Below the pieces are notes generated by a model. That model ran no database searches and was not told where the DNA came from. It worked only from the letters and a program-made list of their open reading frames with translations. From Pseudomonadaceae bacterium SI-3 (GTDB lineage: Bacteria; Pseudomonadota; Gammaproteobacteria; Pseudomonadales; Pseudomonadaceae): DNA of 64,000 nt. The translations under genes were made by a program, and so were the position numbers. Position 1 is the stretch's first letter. Each line of letters begins with the position of its first letter. Of the stretch, positions 39,477-52,431 are shown one piece after another. The stretch is from the NCBI GenBank assembly GCA_004010935.1, contig CP026511.1, positions 1,922,001 through 1,986,000 of the forward strand. The letters are read 5' to 3'.

Positions 39477-39504
39477 TTGACAGCGGTTTTATACGCTGTA
39501 TGAT
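39477..39504 (+). promoter_or_regulatory. rRNA promoter P3
   Basis: TTGACA-N16-TATGAT. It is preceded by AGGTTGATCGGAAGCG (39447), which recurs at 39530 before P4, suggesting the promoter units arose by tandem duplication. Confidence 0.75.
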
Positions 39505-39585
39505 TCGCCTCCCGCTGACGAGAGACGCTAGGTTGATCGGAAGCGCAAGCGGTTGAGAAGAAAGAAAAACTTCTTCAAAAACAGC

Positions 39586-39613
39586 TTGACGGGACACAAG
39601 GCTGCTGTAGAAT
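39586..39613 (+). promoter_or_regulatory. rRNA promoter P4
   Basis: TTGACG-N16-TAGAAT with discriminator GCGCGGCC, about 225 bases upstream of mature 16S. It is the last of the four tandem promoters. Confidence 0.75.
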
Positions 39614-39650
39614 GCGCGGCCTCGGTTGAGACGAAAGACTTGATCGAAAC

Positions 39651-39661
39651 GCTCTTTAACA
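39651..39661 (+). promoter_or_regulatory. boxA antitermination element, 16S leader
   Basis: GCTCTTTAACA matches the rRNA boxA (NusB-NusE binding) consensus. It lies in the leader between P4 and the 16S gene, where antitermination complexes form. Confidence 0.8.
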
Positions 39662-39664
39662 ACT

Positions 39665-39685
39665 GAATCAAGCAATTCGTGTGGG
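39665..39685 (+). other. Left arm of the 16S precursor processing stem
   Basis: This 21-base stretch is perfectly complementary to 41402-41422 beyond the 16S 3' end. The paired arms form the long stem cut by RNase III to release pre-16S. Confidence 0.85.
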
Positions 39686-39837
39686 TGCTTGTGAGGTAAG
39701 ACTGGTAGTCAGCAAGATTATCAGCATCACAAATGCTCAACGAGAAATCATTGAGTGCTCTTCTTGAGGGTAACCTTTAGAAGAGATTGCGATTGCTGAG
39801 CCAAGTTTAGGGTTTTCTCAAAACCCATGCAGTATTG

Positions 39838-41373
<1,536 letters not shown>

Positions 41374-41401
41374 ATCGAAGACTTCAGCTTCTTCATAAGT
41401 T

Positions 41402-41422
41402 CCCACACGAATTGCTTGATTC
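41402..41422 (+). other. Right arm of the 16S precursor processing stem
   Basis: Complements 39665-39685 over all 21 bases; the RNase III stem around 16S. Confidence 0.85.
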
Positions 41423-41464
41423 ACTAGCGAAAAGCGATTGGGTTTCGACCCGAGAGAGACGATT

Positions 41465-41541
<77 letters not shown>

Positions 41542-41571
41542 ATTGTCATGGGATGTGGCCGATCTGTAGAT

Positions 41572-41647
41572 GGGGCCATAGCTCAGCTGGGAGAGCGCCT
41601 GCTTTGCACGCAGGAGGTCAGCGGTTCGATCCCGCTTGGCTCCACCA
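41572..41647 (+). tRNA. alaT: tRNA-Ala (anticodon TGC)
   Basis: A 76-base cloverleaf 30 bases after tRNA-Ile. It starts GGGGCCATAGCTCAGC and ends GGCTCCACCA. The anticodon loop TTTGCAC gives TGC. Confidence 0.97.
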
Positions 41648-41729
41648 TTATTCTCACCATCGCTTGAAAGCACAGAAATGAATAGATTCCTTAGGGAGTG
41701 TATTGATTTCTGGTCTTTGCGCCAGTAAC

Positions 41730-41742
41730 TGTTCTTTAAAAA
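41730..41742 (+). promoter_or_regulatory. Second boxA-like element before 23S
   Basis: TGTTCTTTAAAAA resembles boxA and stands in the spacer before 23S, where many bacteria reload antitermination factors. Confidence 0.6.
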
Positions 41743-41743
41743 T

Positions 41744-41756
41744 TTGGGTATGTGAT
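41744..41756 (+). other. Left arm of the 23S precursor processing stem
   Basis: TTGGGTATGTGAT pairs with ATCACATACCCAA at 44882-44894, bracketing 23S. It is the RNase III site region for pre-23S. Confidence 0.75.
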
Positions 41757-41889
41757 AGAAGTAGATTTGAGTGGTCACTTTCACTGGTGATTATTCAAGT
41801 CAAGGTAAAATTTGCGAGTAAAATTGCGGATTTTCGGCGAATGTCGTCTTCACGTTATTAGACAATAACCAGATTGCTTGGGGTTATAT

Positions 41890-44780
<2,891 letters not shown>

Positions 44781-44881
44781 ATAACACCCAAACAATTTGT
44801 TGTTTGTGTGTCAGACGGTTGAAGTCGACAACAAACCGAAAAGACGCAACGCTCGCAAAGCGAAAGCAATACCGAAACACC

Positions 44882-44894
44882 ATCACATACCCAA
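44882..44894 (+). other. Right arm of the 23S precursor processing stem
   Basis: ATCACATACCCAA, the complement of 41744-41756, lies between 23S and 5S. Confidence 0.75.
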
Positions 44895-44933
44895 TTAGGG
44901 GAAGCGACTCAAAACCGACTCCCCAACCGAATT

Positions 44934-45051
44934 GCTTGACGACCATAGAGCGTTGGAACCACCTGATCCCATCCCGAACTCAGTAGTGAAACGACGCATC
45001 GCCGATGGTAGTGTGGGGTTTCCCCATGTGAGAGTAGGTCATCGTCAAGCT
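44934..45051 (+). rRNA. rrf: 5S ribosomal RNA
   Basis: Starts GCTTGACGACCATAGAGC and ends GGTCATCGTCAAGC; the ends pair into the acceptor-like helix. The segment CCATCCCGAACTCAG is the universal loop. It closes the operon, ahead of the strong terminator at 45060. Confidence 0.96.
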
Positions 45052-45059
45052 TCTACACC

Positions 45060-45093
45060 AAACCCCCGATCTTCGTAAGAGGATCGGGGGTTT
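45060..45093 (+). terminator. Rho-independent terminator of the rRNA operon
   Basis: A 12-base perfect stem (AAACCCCCGATC / GATCGGGGGTTT) with a ten-base loop, nine bases beyond 5S, followed by a T-rich stretch. Confidence 0.92.
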
Positions 45094-45290
45094 GTCTTTG
45101 GGCTACAGAAAAGCGCTCGACGAGCGTGGCCGTGGCTAGCTACCAATGTTTCGTGGCGGTCGTGTTCTAACTAGGGTTTAGCTTCAGGTTGGCTTAAAAT
45201 TTGCTTAAAATTGATATCAAAATTGGCGGTCAATTTTATGACGTATTTACTAAACGCTTCCGAGGCGAAGCAACGCGGCGGAATAGAAAA
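45094..45290 (+). promoter_or_regulatory. Upstream region of the glycan cluster (no gene seen)
   Basis: About 200 bases between the rRNA terminator and rfbF, more AT-rich than its surroundings. A GCTTAAAATT direct repeat lies at 45192 and 45203. No JUMPstart/ops element is evident. The cluster promoter most likely lies here, but no clear -35/-10 pair can be singled out. Confidence 0.35.
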
Positions 45291-46061
45291 ATGAAGGCGG
45301 TGATTCTCGCGGGGGGTTTAGGAACTCGTATCAGCGAAGAGTCTCATCTCAAGCCCAAGCCAATGATCGAAATAGGTGGTAAGCCAATTATTTGGCACAT
45401 CATGAAGATTTACTCCCACTTCGGGATCAATGATTTCGTGATCTGCCTAGGCTACAAGGGCTACATCATAAAGGAATATTTCGCCAACTATTTCCTTCAC
45501 ATGTCCGACGTCACGTTGGACATGGCAGAGAACCGGATGCATATCCATAATCGACACGCGGAACCCTGGCGGGTGACCTTAGTCGACACTGGAGAGGGTA
45601 CCGGGACCGGGGGGCGGTTGAAGCGTGTAAGGGAGTATCTGAGCGAAGAAACGTTTTGCCTTACCTACGGCGACGGCGTTGCGAATGTCGATATCCTCAA
45701 GTTGATCGACTTTCACTATGGGCATGGAAAACTCGCCACGGTTACAGCGGTACAGCCGCCCGGTCGCTACGGCGCGTTAAATGTGCAAGGGGACCAAGTG
45801 CGGGGCTTTCAGGAAAAGCCGCTAGGTGACGGCGGTTGGATCAATGGTGGCTTTTTCGTGCTGGAGCCCGCTGTTATTGACTACATCGATGCTGACGCCA
45901 CTACTTGGGAGGATGAACCCATGCGGCAATTGGCCGATGAAGGCCAGTTGATGAGCCACCTGCACCGAGGTTTCTGGCATCCGATGGATACGTTGCGCGA
46001 CCGCAACTTGCTCGAAGATCGATGGAAAAGCGGCCAGGCGGAGTGGCGACTATGGTCGTGA
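45291..46061 (+). CDS. rfbF: Glucose-1-phosphate cytidylyltransferase
   Basis: Makes CDP-glucose from CTP and glucose 1-phosphate, the entry to CDP-3,6-dideoxyhexoses. It has 256 residues. The start [22 protein letters not shown] contains the nucleotidyl-transfer loop; [18 protein letters not shown] and [11 protein letters not shown] follow, with [10 protein letters not shown] near the end, all typical of RfbF/DdhA. ATG 45291 is preferred over an in-frame ATG 90 bases upstream. The stop overlaps rfbG by ten bases. Confidence 0.95.
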   Translation: MKAVILAGGLGTRISEESHLKPKPMIEIGGKPIIWHIMKIYSHFGINDFVICLGYKGYIIKEYFANYFLHMSDVTLDMAENRMHIHNRHAEPWRVTLVDTGEGTGTGGRLKRVREYLSEETFCLTYGDGVANVDILKLIDFHYGHGKLATVTAVQPPGRYGALNVQGDQVRGFQEKPLGDGGWINGGFFVLEPAVIDYIDADATTWEDEPMRQLADEGQLMSHLHRGFWHPMDTLRDRNLLEDRWKSGQAEWRLWS

Positions 46062-47119
46062 GCCCGGCATTCTGGGCGGGCCGCCGAGTCTTTCTTACCG
46101 GACATACCGGCTTCAAGGGCGGCTGGTTGACCATGTGGCTGCAAGAGCTAGGGGCCGAAGTGCAAGGCTACGCGCTGCCTGCCAATACCAGCCCAGCGTT
46201 CTGGCAAGTAGCAGGTTTGCATGAAAAAGTGCCCGGAACATTGGCCGATATTCGCGATGCGAAGCGCGTGCTCTGCGCCGTCACCAACTTCCAGCCTGAA
46301 ATCATTTTGCATTTGGCCGCCCAGCCGCTGGTGCGTGAATCTTATCGGCTGCCAGCGGAAACCTACGCGATCAACGTGATGGGCACGGTCAACCTGCTCG
46401 AGGCGGTGCGTCAATGCGATTCAGTGCGAGCCGTCGTGGTCGTGACCACTGACAAGTGCTATGACAATCGTGAGTGGGTCTGGCCGTACCGTGAGCAGGA
46501 CGCTCTTGGCGGGCATGATCCGTACAGCAGCAGCAAAGCGTGTACGGAGATACTTTGCGCGTCCTGGCGCGATTCCTACCTTCGAAAAAAAGGCGTAGCT
46601 CTGGCCACGGCGCGTGCTGGCAATGTACTCGGTGGTGGTGATTGGGCAGCTGACCGTCTGGTTCCCGATATCCTAAGTACCTGGCAGGCCGGTGAGTCGT
46701 TGAGCCTGCGCTATCCTCACGCCGTGCGGCCATGGCAGCATGTACTCGAACCTCTGAGTGGTTATTTGTCCTTGGCTCAAGCCTTGATAGAGCAGGGCGA
46801 CACGATGGCCTCGGCCTGGAACTTTGGTCCTGATGCTGATGCGCTTGTCAGTGTTGGTGAGCTGGTTGAAAAGTTGGCGCGGGGCTGGGAGGGCGTGGCG
46901 CATTGGAAGATCGAACCGCTTGCGCAACCGCACGAAGCTGGCTTGCTTGCATTGGATTCCGCCAAGGCGCGGAGGGTGCTGAGTTGGCGGCCTCGCTGGA
47001 CGTTGGATCAGACCGTCAGGCGTACCCTGGATTGGCACGCCGCCTGGCTTACTGACGCGGACATGCACACATTCACCCGCGGCCAGATCGCGGCATATCA
47101 AGGCGAAACCGATGAGTGA
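46052..47119 (+). CDS. rfbG: CDP-glucose 4,6-dehydratase
   Basis: NAD-dependent SDR enzyme that converts CDP-glucose to CDP-4-keto-6-deoxyglucose. It has 355 residues with cofactor loop [18 protein letters not shown], catalytic SDR features [11 protein letters not shown] and [11 protein letters not shown] (Tyr and Lys), and the family block [16 protein letters not shown] 46052 follows GGAG at eight bases. It overlaps rfbH by eight bases. Confidence 0.95.
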   Translation: MVVSPAFWAGRRVFLTGHTGFKGGWLTMWLQELGAEVQGYALPANTSPAFWQVAGLHEKVPGTLADIRDAKRVLCAVTNFQPEIILHLAAQPLVRESYRLPAETYAINVMGTVNLLEAVRQCDSVRAVVVVTTDKCYDNREWVWPYREQDALGGHDPYSSSKACTEILCASWRDSYLRKKGVALATARAGNVLGGGDWAADRLVPDILSTWQAGESLSLRYPHAVRPWQHVLEPLSGYLSLAQALIEQGDTMASAWNFGPDADALVSVGELVEKLARGWEGVAHWKIEPLAQPHEAGLLALDSAKARRVLSWRPRWTLDQTVRRTLDWHAAWLTDADMHTFTRGQIAAYQGETDE

Positions 47120-48434
47120 ACAGACGGCGCAGCAGTTGCGCCAGCAGATAAGTGAGCTGGTCGGTCGCTACGCAGAGCAGCATTTGGCCACAGTTCCGTT
47201 CGTACCTGGCCAGGTTGCGGTGCCTGCATCCGGGAAGGTAATCGGTGCGGGTGAGCTCCAAACTATGACAGAGGCCGTGTTGGACGGCTGGCTGACCACA
47301 GGGCGTTTTAATGAGGCTTTTGAAAAACGCCTCGCCCGGTATCTCGGCCGCCGCAGCGTATTGACCACCAACTCCGGCTCTTCAGCGAATCTGCTGGCCT
47401 TTTCGGCGCTGACTTCGCCTCGTCTGGGCGACCGAGCAATCCGTAAGGGTGACGAAGTGATCGGTGTGGCAGCCGGATTTCCAACCACGGTCAATCCCAT
47501 CCTGCAATTTGGCGCTGTACCAGTGTTCGTCGACGTCGAACTGGGAACTTACAACATTGACCCAGCTCAGGTAGAGGCGGCTATCGGGCCGCGCACCAAG
47601 GCCATCATGCTCGCCCACACGCTGGGCAATCCGTTTGATCTCAAGGTCATTCGCGATCTGTGCGATCGCTATGGATTGTGGCTGATTGAAGATTGCTGCG
47701 ACGCCCTTGGTTCAACCTACGACGGACGTCAGGTAGGCACCTTCGGCGATATTGGCACCCTTAGCTTCTATCCGGCGCATCACATCACCATGGGCGAGGG
47801 CGGCGCGGTGTTTACCGATTCGCCATTGCTCAAACGCATTGTTGAATCCTTCCGTGACTGGGGGCGGGATTGCTACTGCGCACCTGGCGAGGACAACACA
47901 TGCGGCAAGCGATTCTGCTGGCAACTGGGTGATCTTCCCGAAGGGTACGACCACAAGTACACCTATTCGCACCTTGGCTACAATCTCAAGATTACCGATA
48001 TGCAAGCTGCCTGCGCCCTGGCGCAAATGGACCGGGTGGATGACTTCATCGCTGCGCGCAAGCGCAACTTCGCCTGGCTCAGTGAGCGGCTGGCCGGCTG
48101 CGGCGATCAGCTGATCCTGCCACACGCCACACCTGGTAGCGACCCTTCCTGGTTCGGTTTCCCATTGACCCTGCGCGATGGTTGCGGCATCGAGCGGGTC
48201 GGGCTGCTGCGTTATCTGGATGAGCAACGTGTGGGCACGCGCCTGCTGTTCGCCGGCAACCTGACGCGCCAGCCTTACATGCAGGGCCAGGAGTACCGCG
48301 TGTGCGGTGAGCTGACGATGAGCGACAAGGCGATGCGTGACACCTTCTGGATCGGCTTGTGGCCGGGGCTGTCCGAGGATCATCTGGAGCATGCGGCGCG
48401 CAGCCTGGAAACTTATGTGCGGAGGCTGCGCTGA
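47112..48434 (+). CDS. rfbH: CDP-4-keto-6-deoxyglucose-3-dehydrase (E1, RfbH)
   Basis: Removes the C3 hydroxyl of CDP-4-keto-6-deoxyglucose using PMP and a [2Fe-2S] centre. At 440 residues it has the aspartate-aminotransferase fold. The usual PLP lysine is replaced by His ([15 protein letters not shown]), the E1 hallmark. Cysteines in IEDCCDALG and [11 protein letters not shown] give the C-x1-C-x7-C iron-sulphur pattern. E1 needs a reductase partner (RfbI/E3); none is seen in this window. It shares one base with the next gene (TGATG). Confidence 0.94.
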   Translation: MSEQTAQQLRQQISELVGRYAEQHLATVPFVPGQVAVPASGKVIGAGELQTMTEAVLDGWLTTGRFNEAFEKRLARYLGRRSVLTTNSGSSANLLAFSALTSPRLGDRAIRKGDEVIGVAAGFPTTVNPILQFGAVPVFVDVELGTYNIDPAQVEAAIGPRTKAIMLAHTLGNPFDLKVIRDLCDRYGLWLIEDCCDALGSTYDGRQVGTFGDIGTLSFYPAHHITMGEGGAVFTDSPLLKRIVESFRDWGRDCYCAPGEDNTCGKRFCWQLGDLPEGYDHKYTYSHLGYNLKITDMQAACALAQMDRVDDFIAARKRNFAWLSERLAGCGDQLILPHATPGSDPSWFGFPLTLRDGCGIERVGLLRYLDEQRVGTRLLFAGNLTRQPYMQGQEYRVCGELTMSDKAMRDTFWIGLWPGLSEDHLEHAARSLETYVRRLR

Positions 48435-49150
48435 TGCGCGCTTACGTGCTGTGCGGTGGTTTCGGCACGCGCCTGCGCAGCGTGACGGACGCGCAGAAGG
48501 CGTTGGTGCCGGTGCATGGCGAGCCCTTTCTGGCGCGCGTGCTGCGTCAACTGGCGGGGGCCGGCGTCAGCGAGGTCGTGCTTTGCGCTCACTACCGGGC
48601 CGAGCAGGTCGCTGAACAACTGGCGGCTCTGGCGCGGGACGCCGGGCTGCGACTGATGCTGGTGGTCGAGCCCAGCCCGATGGGCACGGGCGGAGCCTTG
48701 CTCAATGCGCTGCGTGAGCAGCCGGCGCCGGACCGGTATCTGGTGCTCAACGCCGACACCTTTCTCGACGCCGAAGGCTACGGGCTTATGCTGCAGGGGC
48801 AGGGGCAGGGGCAGGGGCAGGGGCAGGGCAATGCGCTGCTGGCTGTGCGGGTGGAGGATCGTAGCCGCTACGGTAGCCTAGAGGTCGGTGCCGAGGGTCG
48901 GTTGTGTGCGCTACTGGAAAAGGGCCGCGAAGGACCAGGCCTGATCAATGCGGGCGTCTACGCTTTCACCTGTGAAACCTTCGCGAGCGCCGCCGTACGA
49001 GCCTGCTCAATGGAGCAGGAACTACTGCCCGAGTTGCTGGCCCGTGAGACTTTGAACGTCATCGAGTACAGCGGTCGCTTCATCGATATCGGCACGCCGG
49101 AGTCGCTTGACCAATATACCAATGATTTTTGGATGGAATCTCGGTCATGA
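48434..49150 (+). CDS. Sugar-1-phosphate nucleotidyltransferase (HddC/RmlA-like)
   Basis: A 238-residue nucleotidyltransferase that activates a sugar phosphate with an NTP. The loop is YVLCGGFGTRLRSVTDAQKA, with VEPSPMGTGGALLNAL and LVLNADTFLD. It resembles the D-glycero-D-manno-heptose-1-P guanylyltransferase HddC/WcbM, but the sugar and nucleotide are not decidable here. An in-frame CAGGGG hexanucleotide repeat inserts a Gln-Gly run at about residues 121-131. It overlaps the CBS-kinase gene by four bases (ATGA). Confidence 0.8.
   Translation: MRAYVLCGGFGTRLRSVTDAQKALVPVHGEPFLARVLRQLAGAGVSEVVLCAHYRAEQVAEQLAALARDAGLRLMLVVEPSPMGTGGALLNALREQPAPDRYLVLNADTFLDAEGYGLMLQGQGQGQGQGQGNALLAVRVEDRSRYGSLEVGAEGRLCALLEKGREGPGLINAGVYAFTCETFASAAVRACSMEQELLPELLARETLNVIEYSGRFIDIGTPESLDQYTNDFWMESRS
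48794..48829 (+). repeat. CAGGGG hexanucleotide tandem repeat in the nucleotidyltransferase gene
   Basis: Five perfect CAGGGG units plus a partial sixth. They encode alternating Gln-Gly. Six-base units keep the reading frame, so length change would vary the loop length only. Confidence 0.85.
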
Positions 49151-50511
49151 GTCTGCTCGTGCAAGCCCTCCGTATCCGTGAGCAGCAGAGCATCCTCGAT
49201 GCCGTCGAATGCATCGAGGCCGGCACCCTGCAGATCGCCTTCGTGGTAGACGAGCATATGCGCCTGCTGGGGGTGGTGACCAACGGTGACGTGCGCCGCC
49301 ACCTGCTGCAGGGCGGCAAGACGGACGAGCCGGTGACCGCCTGCATGAACGAGGAGTTTCGTTCGGTGCGTATAGGCGCGCCGCGTGAAGACCTGCTCAA
49401 GGCTTTCGACCTGGGGTACATCGCTCTACCAGGCCTCGATGAACAAGGCCGTCTGGTGGAGGTATACACCCGGCAGATGGCCGCCAGCGCCGAGGTGCCC
49501 GTCCTGGCACGCGCCCGTTCGCCCGTGCGCATGAGCTTCTGCGGTGGCGGTGCCGATCTCACCTATTTCTTCATCGACCACTCGGCGGCAGTGCTCAGCT
49601 GCACCGTGGGCCTGTATGCCCATGCCACCCTGATTCCGCGTGATGATGGCCGTATCAGCATCTACGCCGAGGATCTTGGCCGTGAGGAACACTATAGCTC
49701 CCTGGCCGAGTTGCTGGCCGCGCCGGAGAAGAGCCTGCTGGCCACCATTGTCGCGGTGATCAAGCCCAAATACGGCTTCGACCTTTACCTGCGTTCGGAT
49801 TTTCCCGTTGGCTCTGGCCTGGGCGGCTCGTCGGCGGCCACTACCGCGACCATCGCGGTGTTCAACGAGCTGCGTCAGGATCGCTGGAACACCTACGAGA
49901 TCGCCGAGCTGGCGTTTCAGGCCGAGCGTCTGTGCTTCGGCATCGCCGGTGGCTGGCAGGATCAGTACGCGTCGGCCTTCGGTGGCTTCAACCTGATCGA
50001 GTTCGAGAACCGGCGCAATCTCGTCCATCCCATTCGCCTGGAGGGCTCCATCCGCAACGAACTGGAGTCCTGTTTGGTGCTGTGCGACACCGGCATCTCG
50101 CATGACTCCGGGCGCCTGCACGAACTGCAGCGTGAGGAGATCGAGGCCGAGCTGTCGCAAACCGAACTGCTCAGCGCCAGCGTTACCCTGTGTCGGCGCA
50201 TGCACCACTTTCTTATCCGGGGGGAGCTCAAGGCGTTCGGCACCTGCCTGGACGAAGCCTGGCAATTGAAGAAGCGCTTTTCCTCGGCCATCAGCGATGG
50301 CCGGCTTGACGACATCTACGCGGCCGCACTGGCTGCCGGAGCCTGTGGCGGCAAGCTGCTGGGCGCTGGTGGCGGCGGCTTTTTCCTGTTCTACGTCCAG
50401 CCCCAGCACCGCCAGCGCGTGGTCAGCGCCGTCGGCGCGCTGGGCTGTCAGACCCAGAACTTCCGCTTCGAATCGAGCGGCGTGACCTCATGGCGAACGA
50501 AAATCCAATGA
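49147..50511 (+). CDS. CBS-domain / GHMP sugar kinase fusion (HddA-like kinase)
   Basis: A 454-residue fusion. Residues about 1-112 form a CBS-domain pair (QIAFVVDEHMRLLGVVTNGD, LPGLDEQGRLVEVYTRQ), usually an adenine-nucleotide sensor. From about residue 120 a GHMP kinase follows: RSPVRMSFCGGGADL, ATP loop DFPVGSGLGGSSA at about 215, and C-terminal KLLGAGGGGFFLFY. The kinase half resembles D-glycero-D-manno-heptose-7-phosphate kinase HddA. CBS pairs are more familiar fused to nucleotidyltransferases (PtmE), so the arrangement is unusual. ATG 49147 overlaps the previous stop; its end overlaps the NeuB gene in ATGA. Confidence 0.82.
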   Translation: MSLLVQALRIREQQSILDAVECIEAGTLQIAFVVDEHMRLLGVVTNGDVRRHLLQGGKTDEPVTACMNEEFRSVRIGAPREDLLKAFDLGYIALPGLDEQGRLVEVYTRQMAASAEVPVLARARSPVRMSFCGGGADLTYFFIDHSAAVLSCTVGLYAHATLIPRDDGRISIYAEDLGREEHYSSLAELLAAPEKSLLATIVAVIKPKYGFDLYLRSDFPVGSGLGGSSAATTATIAVFNELRQDRWNTYEIAELAFQAERLCFGIAGGWQDQYASAFGGFNLIEFENRRNLVHPIRLEGSIRNELESCLVLCDTGISHDSGRLHELQREEIEAELSQTELLSASVTLCRRMHHFLIRGELKAFGTCLDEAWQLKKRFSSAISDGRLDDIYAAALAAGACGGKLLGAGGGGFFLFYVQPQHRQRVVSAVGALGCQTQNFRFESSGVTSWRTKIQ

Positions 50512-52406
50512 CCCCATTTCACATCGACGGCTTCCCGGTTGGCGGCGAGCGCGTCTACGTCATTGCCGAAGTCGGCAACAATCACAACGGTTCGCTGGAG
50601 CTGGCTCGGCAACTGGTCGATGCAGCCATCGAGGCCGGTGCCGATTGCGTCAAGTTCCAACTGCGCAACCGTGACGCCCTGTATCGGCGCAAGGCCGATG
50701 GCTCGCGCGCCGAGGATCTGGGCGTTGAGTACATTCAGGACTTGCTGGACAAGGTGGAGCTCAGCCTCGATGAACACCGCGAGGTGCGCGCCTATTGCGC
50801 GCAGAAGGGTATTACCTACCTATGCACGCCGTGGGATGAACCCAGTGTCGACGCGCTGGCCGACTTTGATGTGGCCGCGCTGAAGATCGCCTCGGCCGAT
50901 CTGTGCAACCCCTACCTGATTGCTAAAGCCGCGAGTCTGGGCAAACCCCTGATCCTGTCCACCGGCATGTCCTTTGAGCACGAAATCGTGCGAGCCATTG
51001 AACAGTTGAATGCGCTGGGTACGCCATTCGCGCTGCTGCATTGCAACAGCGCCTATCCCGCCCCCGAGTCCGATATCCAGCTTGGCTATCTGCGGCGCTT
51101 ACAGGAATTACACGGTCTGATCGGCTATTCCGGTCATGAGCGTGGCATCGCCATTACCCTCGGTGCAGTCGCGCTGGGTGCCAAGCTGGTGGAGCGGCAC
51201 ATCACCCTGGATCGCGGTATGGAGGGGCCGGACCACCTGGCCAGCCTGGAACCGAGCGAGTTTCGCCAACTGGTCGACGGCATCCGTCAACTGGAGCTGG
51301 CATTGCCTTGGCAAGGTCCGGGTCGCCATGCCAGTCAGGGCGAGCTGCTCAACCGTGAGAACCTCGGCAAGAGCGTGATCGCCGCATGCGACATCACCCG
51401 TGGCACCGTCATGGACGCGTCAATGTTGCGTATCGCCAGCCCTGGTCAGGGCCTCCCGCCGTATCGTTTGCCGGAGCTGTTGGGCAAACCGGCTGGTCGC
51501 GATATCGCTTTGGGCGATTTTCTCTTCGACAGTGACCTGAGCGAGCAGGCCCAGGAGCAGGGCCTGGCGTTCGACCTGCCGATCCGCTGGGGGGTGCCGG
51601 TGCGCTATCACGACTTCCTCGATTACCGCCGACGGATCAGCCCGGATCTGTTCGAGTTCCACCTGTCCTACCGTGACCTCAGCCTCAAACCACAGCCGTT
51701 TCTCGCCGAGGTCGACTGTTCGCGCCTGGTGGTGCACGCGCCAGAGCTGTTCGAGAACAGCGAGCTGCTGGATCTGGCCTCGGACGACCCGGCCTATCGC
51801 CAGCGTTCGATCGACAACCTGCAGCGGGTGGTGGACGCGACCCTGCAAATGGGCGAATTCTTCCCCAATGCCGATGCGCGCCTGATCGTTGCCAACATTG
51901 GTGGCTTTTCCGCCGACGAGCCGCGCCCGCAGGCGATGCGCCCGGAACTTTACGAGCGCTTCCACGAGGCCTGCCGTCAGGTGGATTTCGCCGGCACCGA
52001 ACTGATCCCGCAGAACATGGCGCCGTTCCCCTGGCATTTCGGTGGTCAACGTTACCAGAACATCTTCATGATGCCCGAGGAGCTGGCCGCCCAGGCACGC
52101 GACCATGGCCTGCGTCTGTGCCTGGATCTGTCGCACCTGCAGATGACCTGCTTTCACTTCGGCCTCGACTTCCAGCAGGCGCTGGCGCTGCTGCTGCCGC
52201 ATTCGGCGCACCTGCATGTGGCCGATGCCAAAGGCATCAATGGCGAAGGCGTGCTGATGGGCACCGGCGATATCGACTGGCCGGCCACCTGGGCGCAGAT
52301 TTGCCAGCACCCGCAGGTCAGCTTCATCCCCGAAGTTTGGCAGGGGCACAAGGATCATGGCGCCGGCTTTTGGTCAGCGCTGCAATTTCTGACTCGGCTC
52401 GCTTGA
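50508..52406 (+). CDS. NeuB-family sialic acid-type synthase with SAF domain and C-terminal sugar-isomerase TIM barrel
   Basis: A 632-residue fusion. Residues about 12-265 are a NeuB barrel: YVIAEVGNNHNGSLELARQL, CTPWDEPSVDAL, KIASADL, STGMS, HCNSAYPAP and IGYSGHERGI. This family condenses PEP with a sugar to form nonulosonic acids. Residues about 280-340 read as an antifreeze/SAF module (ENLGKSVIAACDITRGTVM). About 375-630 is a xylose-isomerase/AP-endonuclease-2-like barrel (VHAPELFENSE, NIGGFSADEPR, LCLDLSHLQMT, HVADAKGINGEG). ATG 50508 in ATGA is preferred; ATG 50490 is possible. The exact sugar product is unknown. Confidence 0.82.
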   Translation: MTPFHIDGFPVGGERVYVIAEVGNNHNGSLELARQLVDAAIEAGADCVKFQLRNRDALYRRKADGSRAEDLGVEYIQDLLDKVELSLDEHREVRAYCAQKGITYLCTPWDEPSVDALADFDVAALKIASADLCNPYLIAKAASLGKPLILSTGMSFEHEIVRAIEQLNALGTPFALLHCNSAYPAPESDIQLGYLRRLQELHGLIGYSGHERGIAITLGAVALGAKLVERHITLDRGMEGPDHLASLEPSEFRQLVDGIRQLELALPWQGPGRHASQGELLNRENLGKSVIAACDITRGTVMDASMLRIASPGQGLPPYRLPELLGKPAGRDIALGDFLFDSDLSEQAQEQGLAFDLPIRWGVPVRYHDFLDYRRRISPDLFEFHLSYRDLSLKPQPFLAEVDCSRLVVHAPELFENSELLDLASDDPAYRQRSIDNLQRVVDATLQMGEFFPNADARLIVANIGGFSADEPRPQAMRPELYERFHEACRQVDFAGTELIPQNMAPFPWHFGGQRYQNIFMMPEELAAQARDHGLRLCLDLSHLQMTCFHFGLDFQQALALLLPHSAHLHVADAKGINGEGVLMGTGDIDWPATWAQICQHPQVSFIPEVWQGHKDHGAGFWSALQFLTRLA

Positions 52407-52431
52407 GCGCCGGTTTCGAGAGGTATTGAAC

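Noticed and set aside
45094..45290. JUMPstart/ops element ahead of the glycan cluster
   Set aside because: A GGCGGT stretch occurs near 45150, but the ops core GGCGGTAG and the JUMPstart frame are not present.
47752..48114. Alternate-frame ORF inside rfbH
   Set aside because: It overlaps a gene with full iron-sulphur and PMP features, and its own translation lacks motifs.
47112..48434. Missing PLP lysine in RfbH as a possible inactivating mutation
   Set aside because: The His at this position is the normal hallmark of the E1 dehydrase, and the cysteines for the Fe-S centre are present.
48794..48829. On/off phase variation by the CAGGGG repeat
   Set aside because: The unit is six bases, so slippage does not shift the frame.
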